Shown here: positions 54,104-63,999 of the stretch, piece after piece
Position numbering within the stretch: the stretch's first letter is position 1
How the letters are laid out: each line of letters starts with the position of its first letter
DNA from: Tropicibacter alexandrii
Lineage (GTDB): Bacteria > Pseudomonadota > Alphaproteobacteria > Rhodobacterales > Rhodobacteraceae
DNA: 64,000 bases
Direction: 5' to 3'
Assembly: GCF_003667315.2 (NCBI RefSeq)
Contig: NZ_RCTZ02000008.1
Coordinates: 1 to 64,000, forward strand
Notes under the pieces: generated by a model
The model's database searches: none
The model's input: only the letters and a program-made list of their open reading frames with translations
Told to the model about the DNA's origin: nothing
Translations under genes and position numbers: made by a program

Positions 54104-56381
54104 CCTTGCGCTTGATCGCGGCGTCCTTCTTCTTGGCCGCCGCGGCCTTGCGTTTCGCGCCGGTCTTGGACGGTTTGCCGCCGAACCGCTTGCTGCGCCC
54201 AAAGCCACGGGAGCGGCCCCCGGCGCTGCTTTCGTACTCTTCGCCATCGAGTTCCAGCAACTCGAAGGCGATGCCCCCGGTCAGCGGCGCGGCTTCGGTC
54301 AGTTTGACCCGCGCCCGCAGCCCCAGCGAGATGATCCGCCCGGAATCCGACCCCATCAGGGTGCCGCTTTCGCGGTCAAAGACGAAATATTCGTTCCCCA
54401 AGGTCGAGATCGGCACCAAGCCATCGGCCCCGGTCTCGTCCAGCTTGACGAAGAGGCCGAACTTGGCAATGCCCGCCACTTTGCCGGTGAATTCGGCGCC
54501 GACACGGTCCGACAGGTAGGCGGCCAGATAGCGATCCGTCGTGTCCCGTTCCGCCATCATCGACCGGCGTTCCGTGTCGCTGATCTGCTCGGCGGTTTGC
54601 TCCAGCCGTTCGATATCCTCGACCGACAGGCCATCATCGCCCCAGCCATGCGCCTTGATCAGACCGCGATGCACGATCAGGTCGGAATAGCGCCGGATGG
54701 GCGAGGTGAAATGCGCGTAATTCATCAACGCGAGGCCGAAATGCCCAAAATTCTTCGGGTTGTAATAGGCCTGCGTCATGGAGCGCAGCGTCGCCATATT
54801 GATCAACTCGTCATCGGTGCTGCCCTCGGCCTGCCGCAGCAGCGCGTTCAGGTGCCGGGTCTGCAGCACCTGCCCCTTGGCCAGCGTCATGCCCGCCGCC
54901 TGCGCCGTCTCGCGCAGACTGTCCAGCTTGTCCTCTGGCGGTTCTTCGTGAACGCGGAACAGCAGAGGCACGCGCTTTTCGATCAGGGTTTCGGCGGCGG
55001 CGACATTGGCCAGCACCATGAATTCCTCGATCAGCTTGTGGGCGTCGAGCCGCTCGGCAAAGTCCACGGACTGCACCTTGCCATCCTCGTTCAGCACGAT
55101 CTTGCGTTCAGGCAGGTCCAGTTCCAGCGGCTGGCGGCGTTGGCGGGCGCGCTTGAGCGCCTCATACGCGCCGTAAAGCGGACGGATCACCGGGTCGAGC
55201 AGCTCGGCGCAGCGGTCATTCGGCTGGCCGTCCATGGCCGCCTGAACCTCTTGGTAATTCAAGGAGGCAGGCGAGCGCATCAGCCCGCGCAGGAACTCAT
55301 GCCGCAGCTTATTGCCCTCGGCGTCGATGACCATCTTCACCGCCAGACAGGCGCGCGGCACGCCCTCGTGCAGTGAACACAGATCGCCGGACAGACGGTC
55401 GGGCAGCATGGGCACAACGCGGTCGGGGAAATAGGTGGAATTCCCGCGCCGCTTCGCTTCGCGGTCCAGCTTGGATCCCGGGCGCACATAATGCGCCACA
55501 TCGGCAATCGCGACCCACAGGATATAGCCGCCTTCGTTCTCGGGGCTGGGATCTGCTTCGGCAAAGACCGCATCGTCATGGTCGCGCGCATCGCTGGGGT
55601 CGATCGTCACCAAAGGCACGTCGCGCAGATCGGTGCGCCCCTTCAGCCCGGCGGGTTTCATACTGTCCGCCTCGGCCAGCACATCCGGTGGGAAATCGTC
55701 CGGGATGCCGTGCTGGTGAATGGCGATCAGCGACACCGCGCGCGGCGCGGTCGGGTCGCCCAGCCGCAGCACGATCCGCGCCAGCGGCAGCCCCATGCGC
55801 GATTTCGGCCCGGCCTGCTCGGCCTCGACCAACTCGCCATCCAGCGCGCCGCCGGTGGCATCCGCCTTCACCATCCATTCAAGGTCCGAGCCCTTGTCGA
55901 TCGGCAGAATCCGCCCGCCATCCGCGCCCTTGCGGAAGATGCCGACCACCTTGCGCGGGCTCTGCCCGATGCGGCGGATCAGCCGTGCCTCGTAATTGTG
56001 ATCCTCTTCGTGGACCAGTTGCAGCCGCGCCAGCACCCGGTCGCCTTCGCCCAAGGCCGGGTCGCTCTCGCGCAGGACCATCAGCACAACCGGCTCCACG
56101 CCCTCGCCATGCCATTCCAGCGGCGTGGCGAACAGGTCGCCATTGCCATCGGGCGCCTTGATCTGCAACACGCTTACGGGGGGCAAGCGGTCCGGGTCGC
56201 GATAGGTCTTCTTGCGTTTCGCCAGATGACCCTCTTCCTCCAGCTCCTTCAACAGGCGCTTGAGGTCGATCCGCGCGGCGCCCTTGATGCCAAAGGCCTT
56301 GGCAATGTCGCGCTTCGCAGTCAGGGTCGGGTTGTCGGAAATCCAGTCGAGGATCTCCTGCTTGGTGGGCAATCTGTTCAT
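54075..56381 (-). CDS. rnr: Ribonuclease R
   Basis: RNase R is a processive 3'-to-5' exoribonuclease that degrades structured RNA. The product has 768 residues. An N-terminal helix-turn-helix (LTAKRDIAKAFGI), cold-shock domains, the RNB catalytic domain with DPSDARDHDD (261-270) and an S1 domain (about 640-720) are present. A Lys/Arg-rich tail follows. The start at 56381 (MNRLPTKQEILDWI) is preferred; an upstream ATG (56423) adds 14 unlike residues. It lies behind the dapE-GNAT pair on the same strand. Confidence 0.95.
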   Translation of the reverse strand: MNRLPTKQEILDWISDNPTLTAKRDIAKAFGIKGAARIDLKRLLKELEEEGHLAKRKKTYRDPDRLPPVSVLQIKAPDGNGDLFATPLEWHGEGVEPVVLMVLRESDPALGEGDRVLARLQLVHEEDHNYEARLIRRIGQSPRKVVGIFRKGADGGRILPIDKGSDLEWMVKADATGGALDGELVEAEQAGPKSRMGLPLARIVLRLGDPTAPRAVSLIAIHQHGIPDDFPPDVLAEADSMKPAGLKGRTDLRDVPLVTIDPSDARDHDDAVFAEADPSPENEGGYILWVAIADVAHYVRPGSKLDREAKRRGNSTYFPDRVVPMLPDRLSGDLCSLHEGVPRACLAVKMVIDAEGNKLRHEFLRGLMRSPASLNYQEVQAAMDGQPNDRCAELLDPVIRPLYGAYEALKRARQRRQPLELDLPERKIVLNEDGKVQSVDFAERLDAHKLIEEFMVLANVAAAETLIEKRVPLLFRVHEEPPEDKLDSLRETAQAAGMTLAKGQVLQTRHLNALLRQAEGSTDDELINMATLRSMTQAYYNPKNFGHFGLALMNYAHFTSPIRRYSDLIVHRGLIKAHGWGDDGLSVEDIERLEQTAEQISDTERRSMMAERDTTDRYLAAYLSDRVGAEFTGKVAGIAKFGLFVKLDETGADGLVPISTLGNEYFVFDRESGTLMGSDSGRIISLGLRARVKLTEAAPLTGGIAFELLELDGEEYESSAGGRSRGFGRSKRFGGKPSKTGAKRKAAAAKKKDAAIKRKVTRQRKAKR

Positions 56382-56465
56382 GCCATGGGACGTAGCACGC
56401 CGCATGACCGTCGTCATGGACAAAGCACGCGCCCCGGTTTCTTCTTGGGCAAAATACCCACGGGG

Positions 56466-56879
56466 CTACAACAGGCAGACCATCTCCTGATGGGGGACGC
56501 CGCCATCGTCGTAGACCGCACCCATCGGCGCAAAGCCCAGCCCGGCGTAGAACGCCTGCGCCTGCACCTGCGCGCCCAGCACCACCCGCGCCTTTCCCGC
56601 CGCCCGGAAATGGTCGATCCCGAACCGCACCAAATCGGCACCCAGCCCGCGCCCGCGCCAGTCCTTCAGCACGCAGATCCGCCCGATCCTCCCGGCGGCC
56701 CCCTCATCCAGCAGCCGGGCCGAGGCCACGGCGCGGCCCGCATCGCGGATCACCAACTGCACCGCGCCCGTGTCCAGATCGTCCCACTCGTCCGCCTCGG
56801 TGAAGCCCTGCTCCTCGATGAACACCGCCCGGCGCAGCGCATGTGGCTCTGCCAGATCGTGCGTCACCTCGACCCTCAC
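56466..56879 (-). CDS. GNAT-family acetyltransferase
   Basis: The 137-residue N-acetyltransferase has the acetyl-CoA loop in [16 protein letters not shown] and the preceding strand IGRICVLK. The start [22 protein letters not shown] recalls the ElaA-like group. The substrate is unknown. The gene overlaps the end of dapE by 4 nt, so the two are translated together. Confidence 0.88.
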   Translation of the reverse strand: MRVEVTHDLAEPHALRRAVFIEEQGFTEADEWDDLDTGAVQLVIRDAGRAVASARLLDEGAAGRIGRICVLKDWRGRGLGADLVRFGIDHFRAAGKARVVLGAQVQAQAFYAGLGFAPMGAVYDDGGVPHQEMVCLL

Positions 56880-58018
56880 GCGAAATAATCCCGCAGGATA
56901 CGCGCATAGATCGCCTTCAACTGGTGGATCTGCGCCACCTCGACGCGTTCATCGACCGCGTGCATGGTCTTGCCCACAAGGCCGAATTCCACCACCGGGC
57001 AGTGATCCTTGACAAAGCGCGCATCCGAGGTGCCGCCCGTGGTGGACAGTTCGGGTGCAATGCCGGTCTCGGCCTCGACCGCCTTGCCGATCAAATCCGA
57101 CAGCGGCCCCGGCGGGGTCAGAAAGCTTTCGCCGGAAATCTTGACCTTCACCTCGGTCTGCGTGCCGAAATCGCCATCCACCTCTGCCGCGACATCGCGC
57201 AGCCAGTCCGACAGACCCGCGCCGGTATGGGCGTCGTTGAAGCGGATGTTGACGCAGGCAGTGGCCTTGGCCGGGATGACGTTGGTGGCCGGGTTGCCGG
57301 TGTCTATGGTCACCACCGCCAGTGTCGAGGCATCGAAATGATCGGTCCCCTGATCCAGCTCAAAGCTGGCCAGCCGGTCCATCAGCCGCGCCATGGCGGA
57401 TAGCGGGTTCACCGCGCGGTGCGGATAGGCGGAATGGCCCTGCTGGCCAGTCACGGTGAACCAAGCGTTCAGCGAGCCGCGCCGCCCGATCTTCATCATC
57501 TGGCCCATGTGGTCGGGCGAGGTCGGCTCGCCCACGAGGCAAACGCTCATCTGTTCGCCCTGCTCGGCCATCCAGTCCAGCAGCGCGACGGTGCCATCCA
57601 CGGCGTCGCCTTCCTCGTCACCGGTGATGGCCAACGCAATCGCGCCGTCCGGTGGGGTCGTGGTCACGTAATCCACCGCCGCCGCGACAAAGGCCGCCAC
57701 GCCGGATTTCATATCGGTCGCGCCGCGTCCGTACAGGAAGCCATCCTCGATCTCGGCGCCGAAGGGATCATGTTGCCAGTCCTCGCGCCGCCCGATCGGC
57801 ACCACATCCGTATGCCCGTTGAAGCCGAAGGTCCGCGCATGGCCCTTGTCGCCCCAGCGCGCGAACAGGTTGGCGATCCCGCCGCGATCCACCCGCGTAC
57901 AGGCAAAACCCGCGCCCTCCAGCACCTCTTGCAACAGCACCAGCGCGCCGCCTTCGTCGGGGGTGACAGAAGGGCAGCGGACAAGGCGGGCGGTCAGGTC
58001 GGCGGGATTGGTGGTCAT
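56876..58018 (-). CDS. dapE: Succinyl-diaminopimelate desuccinylase
   Basis: DapE hydrolyses N-succinyl-LL-diaminopimelate in lysine and cell-wall precursor synthesis. The 380-residue M20 metallopeptidase has zinc residues in NGHTDVVP (His69), [10 protein letters not shown] (Asp102) and TGDEEGD (Glu135/136). [14 protein letters not shown] is specific to DapE. dapD, which acts earlier in the same route, lies at 62847 in the same window. The start at 58018 fits the N-terminus. Confidence 0.96.
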   Translation of the reverse strand: MTTNPADLTARLVRCPSVTPDEGGALVLLQEVLEGAGFACTRVDRGGIANLFARWGDKGHARTFGFNGHTDVVPIGRREDWQHDPFGAEIEDGFLYGRGATDMKSGVAAFVAAAVDYVTTTPPDGAIALAITGDEEGDAVDGTVALLDWMAEQGEQMSVCLVGEPTSPDHMGQMMKIGRRGSLNAWFTVTGQQGHSAYPHRAVNPLSAMARLMDRLASFELDQGTDHFDASTLAVVTIDTGNPATNVIPAKATACVNIRFNDAHTGAGLSDWLRDVAAEVDGDFGTQTEVKVKISGESFLTPPGPLSDLIGKAVEAETGIAPELSTTGGTSDARFVKDHCPVVEFGLVGKTMHAVDERVEVAQIHQLKAIYARILRDYFA

Positions 58019-58129
58019 GGCGCTCTCCGGTGTTGGTGCCCGATCGCTACCGCGCCCCGCCGGATTTGGCAAATGTGGCGACATTGCATCAGTGCTTGCC
58101 CAAGATGACCGACTTCGGCGAGACCACCG

Positions 58130-58144
58130 TTAATAATTTGTTAA
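58130..58144. promoter_or_regulatory. Perfect CtrA box TTAA-N7-TTAA upstream of the Hint genes
   Basis: All eight consensus bases are present. It lies 147 bp before the first Hint-domain gene and 111 bp before the divergent dapE. CtrA is the alphaproteobacterial regulator of motility, gene transfer agents and cell-cycle genes. Confidence 0.5.
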
Positions 58145-58291
58145 CTATTTCGCAAACGCGTGCTACGCCAAGTCAAACAACAAAAATTCGTCAGAGGCAG
58201 GCGAGCGGTTTCCAAGTGCGTTCTTGAGCGAAGGCGGGTCGTCCTGCGGCCTGTCCGGTGTGTCTGTCTTATGCGCTACATGAGGCTGGCC

Positions 58292-59908
58292 ATGGTTGCT
58301 CCGTCAGAGCTGTCGATCAATACGGGCGCGTCCGCCACGCAGATGGCACAGACCATTTTCGGCGACGGTGTCACCGTTCTTTCCGCAAGCTACACCGGCG
58401 ATCCGCTGTCCTCCGGCATCTACACCGGGGGGCTGAGCACATCGCCCGGCGTCGTGCCCGGGGATACCGGCGTGATCCTGTCCACCGGCCACGTGCGCGA
58501 TTTCACCAACAGCGCCGGCAGCGGGGGCGGCTGGTGGTCGTGGTGGGGCGGCGGTTCACAGAACTCCAATCAAAACAGCGACACGTCCAGCAACACCACC
58601 GGTCCGAACAACCGGCCCGATTTCAACGCCGCGGCGGGCGCGAATACCTATGACGCGGCCTATCTGGACGTGTCCTTCGTGCCGGAGGGCGACACGCTGA
58701 CGATGCAGTTCGTCTTTTCCTCGGAGGAGTATCCGGAATACACGGACTCATTGTATCAGGACCTCGTGATGGTCTGGATCAATGGCGTGCCGGTCGAGGT
58801 GGCGTTTGGCAGTGGCGATGTCGACCCGGCGAACATCAACGAAACGAACAACCAAAACCTTTTCATCGACAATTCGCAGGACCAGTACAACACCGAGATG
58901 GACGGCTTCACGGTGACGATGACGCTGACCATCCCGGTGGTCGCCGACGAGACGAACACCATCCGGATCGGCATCGCCGACGTGCTGGACCCGAACTATG
59001 ATTCCAACCTGCTGATTGCCGGGGACTCCGTCCAGACCGCCCTTGTCGCCATCGAGGACGAGATCACGGTCAATCCGACCGGCCAGACGGTCTTTGACCC
59101 GTTGGCCAATGACATCAACGATACCGGCGGCACGCTGACGATCACCCATATCAACGGGGTCGCCGTTTCCGCCGGGGATACGGTCACGCTGAACACGGGG
59201 CAGCAGGTCACGCTCAATGCCGATGGCACCATGACGGTGCTGGGCGATGGCGACGAAGAGACGATCAACTATACCTACACCACCGCCAGCAGCACCGGGC
59301 AGACCGATGTGGGCATGGTCACCGTGCAGTCGGTGCCCTGTTTCGTCGCGGGAACGCTTGTCGAGACGCCGCAAGGCGCGCGCCCCGTAGAGCAGTTGGA
59401 GCCGGGCGACCTTGTCGTGACGCGCGATCACGGACCGCAGCCGCTGCGCTGGATCGGATCGCGCACGGTCGCGGCCAAGGGCGTGATGGCGCCGGTGCGG
59501 ATTGCCGGGGGTGCCCTTGGGGATCATCGCACGATCCTTGTATCACCGCAGCATCGGGTTCTGGTGCAGGATGTGCTTGCGCATCTGATGTTCGAGGAAC
59601 CCGAGGTGCTGGCCGCGGCGCGGCATCTCGTCAACGGCCAGTCGATCCGCGTCGTCGAGGGCGGTACGATCACCTATGTGCATGTGCTGTTCGACCGGCA
59701 TGAGATCATCCGGGCCAACGGGTTGTTGTCCGAAAGCTTTCTGCCCGGACCACAGACCAACGCCGTGTTCGAACAGGACACGGTAAAAGAGATCACGCGG
59801 CTGTTCCCGGAACTGGACCCGGCGACCGGCGACGGCTATCCTGAATCGGCGCGACGCATATTGAAAAAACACGAAGCAGCCGTGTTGCGCAGGGGTCAGG
59901 TGGCATGA
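58292..59908 (+). CDS. Choice-of-anchor L/Hint-domain secreted protein
   Basis: The 538-residue protein starts LSINTGASATQMAQTIFGDGVTV, the choice-of-anchor L fold (about 8-250, with SSEEYPEYTDSLYQD). A Trp/Gly-rich linker lies at about 76-90. An Ig/cadherin-like segment (255-345) and a Hint (intein-like autoprocessing) domain follow, starting at Cys350 in SVPCFVAGTLVETP with a SPQHRVL motif B. There is no N-terminal Sec signal; secretion may be by type I. The start at 58292 is preferred (GAGG nearby); 58271 and 58280 are alternatives. It overlaps the next gene by 4 nt. Confidence 0.85.
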   Translation: MVAPSELSINTGASATQMAQTIFGDGVTVLSASYTGDPLSSGIYTGGLSTSPGVVPGDTGVILSTGHVRDFTNSAGSGGGWWSWWGGGSQNSNQNSDTSSNTTGPNNRPDFNAAAGANTYDAAYLDVSFVPEGDTLTMQFVFSSEEYPEYTDSLYQDLVMVWINGVPVEVAFGSGDVDPANINETNNQNLFIDNSQDQYNTEMDGFTVTMTLTIPVVADETNTIRIGIADVLDPNYDSNLLIAGDSVQTALVAIEDEITVNPTGQTVFDPLANDINDTGGTLTITHINGVAVSAGDTVTLNTGQQVTLNADGTMTVLGDGDEETINYTYTTASSTGQTDVGMVTVQSVPCFVAGTLVETPQGARPVEQLEPGDLVVTRDHGPQPLRWIGSRTVAAKGVMAPVRIAGGALGDHRTILVSPQHRVLVQDVLAHLMFEEPEVLAAARHLVNGQSIRVVEGGTITYVHVLFDRHEIIRANGLLSESFLPGPQTNAVFEQDTVKEITRLFPELDPATGDGYPESARRILKKHEAAVLRRGQVA

Positions 59909-60978
59909 GCTGGATTGCCATATCGGGGCAGGGGCGCGCTTGGGTGTGTCCCGAACGCTTTGGCACGAATGCCGAGGCGCGCAACGTGCTGTTGCCGCGC
60001 GGCTCGATCATGATCGAGACCCGGCTGTCCCCCGAGGGTCGCCCGCAAACCCTGCTGTCGTACGAGCGCGGCTATCCGTGGCATGGCTCGATCGCGGTGC
60101 GCGCCGTGCCCGGTGGCGGTATCGTCCTTGTCATGAGCCAAGGCGAAGACGTGTTCCACACCGTCCTTCAGCACCGCCACGATGCGCGCACCGACGTCGT
60201 CCGCGTGACCTTCTGCTGGGACAGCGAGGCGCGGTTTGGCCGGATTGCTGTCGAAAGCCCCGAAAGCGATGCGGTGGTGGTTCAGGATACGCCCGCGCCG
60301 CCGCCCATGCTGCTGGAGGACGTCTATACGCTGGTGCGCCGCCCGCAGCTGATCGAGATGGACCGCGATGTCGTGTTCTTTGCGGTCTCGGACCGGATCG
60401 AGCCGATTGGCCCCATGCCGTCGCTGGTCGGTCAGGCGCCTGTGCTGACGCCTACGGGCTATCGCCCGGTGCGGACGCTGAAATGCGGCGACACGGTTCT
60501 GACGCGGGATCACGGCACCGTGCCGGTGCTGGCCCGGGTCGAGCGGCAGGTGCCCGCGCTGGGCTCGTTCCAGCCGGTCCGGTTGCGTGCGCCCTATTTC
60601 GGCCTGCGCCATGATCTGGTGGTCGCGCCGCATCAACGGCTGGTGATCGGCGGGTCCGAGGTCGAGTATATCTTTGGCCGCGAGCAGGTCTTGATCCCGG
60701 CGCTGTCGCTGGTCAACGGCTTTGCCGCGCTCTACGAGGAAGGCGCGCGGCTGGTGCGCTATCATCAACTCTTGTTGCCGGGGCACGAACCTGTGGTGTC
60801 GGCCTCGGCGCAGCTTGAGACCTTGTATGTCGGACGCTTGCGGCGCAGGCGCGATCACGTTGCGCAGACGCTGCTGACGGAAGTGCCGCGGAACCTGATG
60901 CCCGAACATGCGCGCGCGGGCCTCAAGGTGCTCCGCCCGTTCGAGGCGATCACGCTGGCCGAAGCGCGCGCCGCCTGA
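59905..60978 (+). CDS. Second Hint-domain protein, Ser in place of the catalytic Cys
   Basis: The 357-residue protein is translationally coupled to the preceding Hint gene. Residues 1-165 are a beta-rich domain (FGTNAEARNVLLPRGSIMIETR, LLSYERGYPWHGSIAVRAV). A Hint domain begins near residue 173; LTPTGYRPVRTLKCGDTVLTRDHG aligns well with the first protein, but the position of its Cys350 is Ser173. The second motif is APHQRLV. Inteins with Ser at position 1 exist, so activity is possible. The pair may be processed or act together. Confidence 0.85.
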   Translation: MSWIAISGQGRAWVCPERFGTNAEARNVLLPRGSIMIETRLSPEGRPQTLLSYERGYPWHGSIAVRAVPGGGIVLVMSQGEDVFHTVLQHRHDARTDVVRVTFCWDSEARFGRIAVESPESDAVVVQDTPAPPPMLLEDVYTLVRRPQLIEMDRDVVFFAVSDRIEPIGPMPSLVGQAPVLTPTGYRPVRTLKCGDTVLTRDHGTVPVLARVERQVPALGSFQPVRLRAPYFGLRHDLVVAPHQRLVIGGSEVEYIFGREQVLIPALSLVNGFAALYEEGARLVRYHQLLLPGHEPVVSASAQLETLYVGRLRRRRDHVAQTLLTEVPRNLMPEHARAGLKVLRPFEAITLAEARAA

Positions 60979-60981
60979 GCG

Positions 60982-61314
60982 TCAGTCGAAGAACGGCGTG
61001 ACCTGCGCGACGATGACGGCGTTTTCCGCCAGCGCGCGGTCCATCAGGGCGCGCTCTTCGTCGTCGATCTCGTGGCCTTGGTCCTCGCGTTCCTCCAGCG
61101 TGCCATAGCCTGTCACGTCCAGTGGCGCCATGTCCGCCTGTTTCAGGATCGCGACGGTTTCGCGCACCGCCTCGGCCTCGTCGACGCCGGAGGCATAGCA
61201 CATCAGCGCCGCCCCGGTCGCGTCCTCGGGCAGGCCGTCTCCGGTCTTGCGGCCGACCTCGACCAGCAGGGTAAAGACCTCGTGCTTGCGCTTTTCCTTG
61301 GGGGCATTGGACAT
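60982..61314 (-). CDS. Conserved unknown protein, 110 aa
   Basis: The product is acidic and helical (DEAEAVRETVAILKQADMAPLDVTGYGTLEERE, EIDDEERALMDRALAENAVIVAQ). It has no membrane segment or known motif. Codon use is typical of the region and the start has a good N-terminus. It ends 4 nt from the second Hint gene, convergently. I know of homologues in roseobacters but no function. Confidence 0.7.
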   Translation of the reverse strand: MSNAPKEKRKHEVFTLLVEVGRKTGDGLPEDATGAALMCYASGVDEAEAVRETVAILKQADMAPLDVTGYGTLEEREDQGHEIDDEERALMDRALAENAVIVAQVTPFFD

Positions 61315-61386
61315 CGTGCGTTCCTGATCCGTGACGCGGCCTACATGCCAGAAACCGGCGGCCGGGGCCAGAGGCCGCGCACCCGG

Positions 61387-62427
61387 TCAGGCGGTCTTGC
61401 CCGTCAGCAACTCGATGGCCACCGCGCAGGCATAGACCGTGATCATCAACACGCTTTCGATGCCGATGCGAGCCGGTCCCCGACGCTGCCGCAGGATCAG
61501 CCCGGCCAGCAGAATCGCGGTCATCAGCAGGCCGGTGGCCAGCCAGTAGACATCCGACAGGCCGACCGCGTGGTATAGCGAGCCATCGCGATAGGCGATA
61601 TCCGACAGGGTCAGGAACAGCGTGTCGAAGATGTTGCCGCCGATGATCCCGCCGACCGCAAGCTGAAGCGCCCCGCGCCGCACGGCGGCCAGCGTTGTCA
61701 CGAATTCCGGCAGCGACGTCACCAGTGCGGTGATCAGTGCGCCGACAAGGCTCGACGCCAGCCCGAACCGGGTGATGAACTGTCCGCCGACCTGCGCGAT
61801 GATCCAGCCGCTGACGCCCATGATGGCGACCAGCCCGGCAAAGATCAGCGCCGGGCGGGTGACCGGCTTTCTGGCGTCGTCCTCGTTTTCGGGTTCGTCA
61901 TGACGGGTGTCGTCGGTCTCGACCGGCTCCCAGAGCGGGTTGTCGCGCATCTGCTGCGCCGATTTCATGCCCCAGATATAGGCGACAACCAAAATGACCG
62001 AGACCGGATGGACCTGAAAGAAACTGATATCCGGCCCGGCCACCGCCGCCATGGGCAGGGCCAGCAAGACGATCAGGATGATGGCTTGGAACAGGTTGGC
62101 GGGCTCTGCTGCGGCATGTTCTAGGTTCACGCCCCGATGCAGCATATCGGCAATGGCAAGGAACAATGTCTGCGCCGCGATCCCGCCCACCGCATTGGAA
62201 AAGGCAAAGGCCGCGTCACCCGATGCAGCCCCGTCGATCGACACGACGATCCCGGCCAGCGAGGTCGCCCCGCCAAGGATGATCGCGCCCGCCATCGCCT
62301 CGCCAAAGCCGGTGCGGTCGGCAATGATGTCGGCCAGCGCCGTCGCGCGGATCGAGACGATCACGACGATAACAGTGGTGATTGCAAAGAGGGCAAGCAG
62401 CCAGACGAGGCTGAGATCGGCGAACAT
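61387..62427 (-). CDS. Sodium/calcium exchanger-family (CaCA) antiporter
   Basis: The 346-residue membrane protein has about ten helices. The second alpha repeat is clear in TSLPEFVTTLAAVRRGALQLAVGGIIGGNIFD. The first (GGATSLAGIVVSIDGAASGDAAFAFSNAVGGIAAQTLF) is recognisable but lacks the usual Glu, with Asp/Ala substitutions. Members exchange Ca2+ or other cations for Na+ or H+. The ion specificity here is uncertain because of the altered first repeat. A polar loop (about 165-190) separates the halves. Confidence 0.82.
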   Translation of the reverse strand: MFADLSLVWLLALFAITTVIVVIVSIRATALADIIADRTGFGEAMAGAIILGGATSLAGIVVSIDGAASGDAAFAFSNAVGGIAAQTLFLAIADMLHRGVNLEHAAAEPANLFQAIILIVLLALPMAAVAGPDISFFQVHPVSVILVVAYIWGMKSAQQMRDNPLWEPVETDDTRHDEPENEDDARKPVTRPALIFAGLVAIMGVSGWIIAQVGGQFITRFGLASSLVGALITALVTSLPEFVTTLAAVRRGALQLAVGGIIGGNIFDTLFLTLSDIAYRDGSLYHAVGLSDVYWLATGLLMTAILLAGLILRQRRGPARIGIESVLMITVYACAVAIELLTGKTA

Positions 62428-62480
62428 GCTGTCCTTTCGGTGGCGTGTTCAGGCAACCGTCGCGCGCTGCAAAGGTTCCC

Positions 62481-62729
62481 TCAGCCGCGCCGCAATTGCC
62501 GCCAGACCCAGATCAGCAGGCTGGCCCCGGCGACACCCACGACCAGCTGCGGCAGCCACGCGTTCTCGGCAAAGATCCCGGCCCGCGCCAGCAGCCAGTT
62601 CAGCACGACGGCCCCGATGATCCCGAGAATGATATTGGTGAAGATCCCCGTCTTGGCCTTCATGATATAGCTGGCGATCCAGCCCGCCAGCCCGCCGACG
62701 ATGATCGATGCAAGAAATCCCAGTCCCAT
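62481..62729 (-). CDS. GlsB/YeaQ/YmgE-family small membrane protein
   Basis: The 82-residue protein has three hydrophobic helices with GFLASIIVGGLAGWIASYIM and FTNIILGIIGAVVLNWLL, the signature of the transglycosylase-associated/YeaQ family. The family is linked to envelope or stress responses without a clear mechanism. The start is 62729. It is adjacent to the antiporter gene on the same strand. Confidence 0.88.
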   Translation of the reverse strand: MGLGFLASIIVGGLAGWIASYIMKAKTGIFTNIILGIIGAVVLNWLLARAGIFAENAWLPQLVVGVAGASLLIWVWRQLRRG

Positions 62730-62794
62730 GCGCGCCCCTTGGTCAATTCGGCAGGTAAACGCGAGAGGCGGCAAAAGGTTCCCCTTGGTCCAAA

Positions 62795-62824
62795 CAAAAA
62801 CGCCCGGGCGTTCAGGCCCGGGCG
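62795..62824 (-). terminator. Rho-independent terminator behind dapD
   Basis: On the minus strand CGCCCGGG and CCCGGGCG arms with an 8-nt loop are followed by TTTTT. It lies about 25 nt behind the dapD stop. Confidence 0.85.
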
Positions 62825-62846
62825 TCGATACCAGTGGAACAGCGGG

Positions 62847-63674
62847 TCAGTCCCGCAGCAACTCGTTGATGCCGGTCTTGGAGCGGGTCTTTTCATCGAC
62901 GCGCTTCACGATCACCGCGCAGTACAGGTTGATCCCGTTCTTCGACGGCATCGAACCGGCGACGACCACCGAATAGGGCGGGACCTCGCCATACATGACT
63001 TCGCCGGTCTCGCGGTCGACGATCTTGGTCGACTTGCCGATGAAGACACCCATGCCAAGGACCGAGCCTTCGCGCACGATGCAGCCCTCGACCACCTCGG
63101 AGCGGGCGCCGATAAAGCAGTTGTCCTCGATGATGGTCGGGCCGGCCTGCATGGGTTCCAGCACGCCGCCAATGCCGACGCCGCCGGACAGGTGGACGCC
63201 CTTGCCGATCTGCGCGCAGGAGCCAACGGTCGCCCAAGTGTCGACCATCGTGCCCGTGTCGACATAGGCGCCAAGGTTGACGAAGGACGGCATCAGCACC
63301 ACGCCCGGCGCGATGAAGGCGGACTTGCGCACGACGCAGTTCGGCACGGCGCGGAAGCCAGCCGATTTCCACTCGGACTCGCCCCAGCCCTTGAATTTGC
63401 TGTCGACCTTGTCCCACCAGCCGGACCCCTGCGGGCCATTGTCATGCACTTCCATGTCCTTGATGCGGAAGCCCAGCAGCACGGCCTTTTTCGCCCACTG
63501 GTTCACGTGCCAGTCGCCGTTTTCCATCTTTTGGGCCACGCGCAGCTTGCCGGAGTCCAGCGCGTTCAGCGTGTCCTCGATTGCCTCGCGGGTTTCACCG
63601 CCGGTCGTCGGCGTGATGGTGTCGCGCGCCTCCCAGGCGGCTTCGATGGCAGCTTCGAGCTGGGCGTTGGACAT
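62847..63674 (-). CDS. dapD: 2,3,4,5-tetrahydropyridine-2,6-dicarboxylate N-succinyltransferase
   Basis: DapD uses succinyl-CoA to open tetrahydrodipicolinate in the succinylase branch of lysine synthesis. The 275-residue trimeric enzyme has the left-handed beta-helix repeats ([41 protein letters not shown]). The N-terminal [20 protein letters not shown] is typical. dapE, the later step, is at 56876-58018. The start at 63674 has [18 protein letters not shown]. Confidence 0.97.
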   Translation of the reverse strand: MSNAQLEAAIEAAWEARDTITPTTGGETREAIEDTLNALDSGKLRVAQKMENGDWHVNQWAKKAVLLGFRIKDMEVHDNGPQGSGWWDKVDSKFKGWGESEWKSAGFRAVPNCVVRKSAFIAPGVVLMPSFVNLGAYVDTGTMVDTWATVGSCAQIGKGVHLSGGVGIGGVLEPMQAGPTIIEDNCFIGARSEVVEGCIVREGSVLGMGVFIGKSTKIVDRETGEVMYGEVPPYSVVVAGSMPSKNGINLYCAVIVKRVDEKTRSKTGINELLRD

Positions 63675-63741
63675 GGGGGCCTCCCTTGATGGATCACAAT
63701 TCCGGCGCGTTAGACACCAATTGACGGGTTCGCGCAATCGC

Positions 63742-63999
63742 CTAGAGCGGGTCGGGCGCGGGGTTCGCACCGCAGACCAGCACCGCGACCCGCTCGCCCG
63801 GTTCCGGAACGTAAGCGCCCCATTGCAGCGCCGCCAGCGCGCAGGCCCCGGCGGGTTCGACCAGTTGGCGGTGGGCTTGCCACAGGCTGCGCTGGGCCTC
63901 GACGATGGCCCCGTCGGGGACTTCGACGGCGGTGATGCCTTGGGCAGCGGCCAGATCGTAGCAAATCTGCCCGATCCGACGTGCACCCAGCGCGTTGGC
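63742..63999 (-). CDS. Threonine/serine dehydratase-like enzyme, C-terminal part only
   Basis: The minus-strand frame is open to the right edge and encodes the last 85 residues: [51 protein letters not shown] and [15 protein letters not shown]. The EPAGA and VCGAN parts are typical of fold-type II PLP-dependent threonine/serine dehydratases. The N-terminal part, including the PLP lysine, lies outside the window, so its exact substrate cannot be judged. Confidence 0.8.
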   Translation of the reverse strand, partial: ANALGARRIGQICYDLAAAQGITAVEVPDGAIVEAQRSLWQAHRQLVEPAGACALAALQWGAYVPEPGERVAVLVCGANPAPDPL

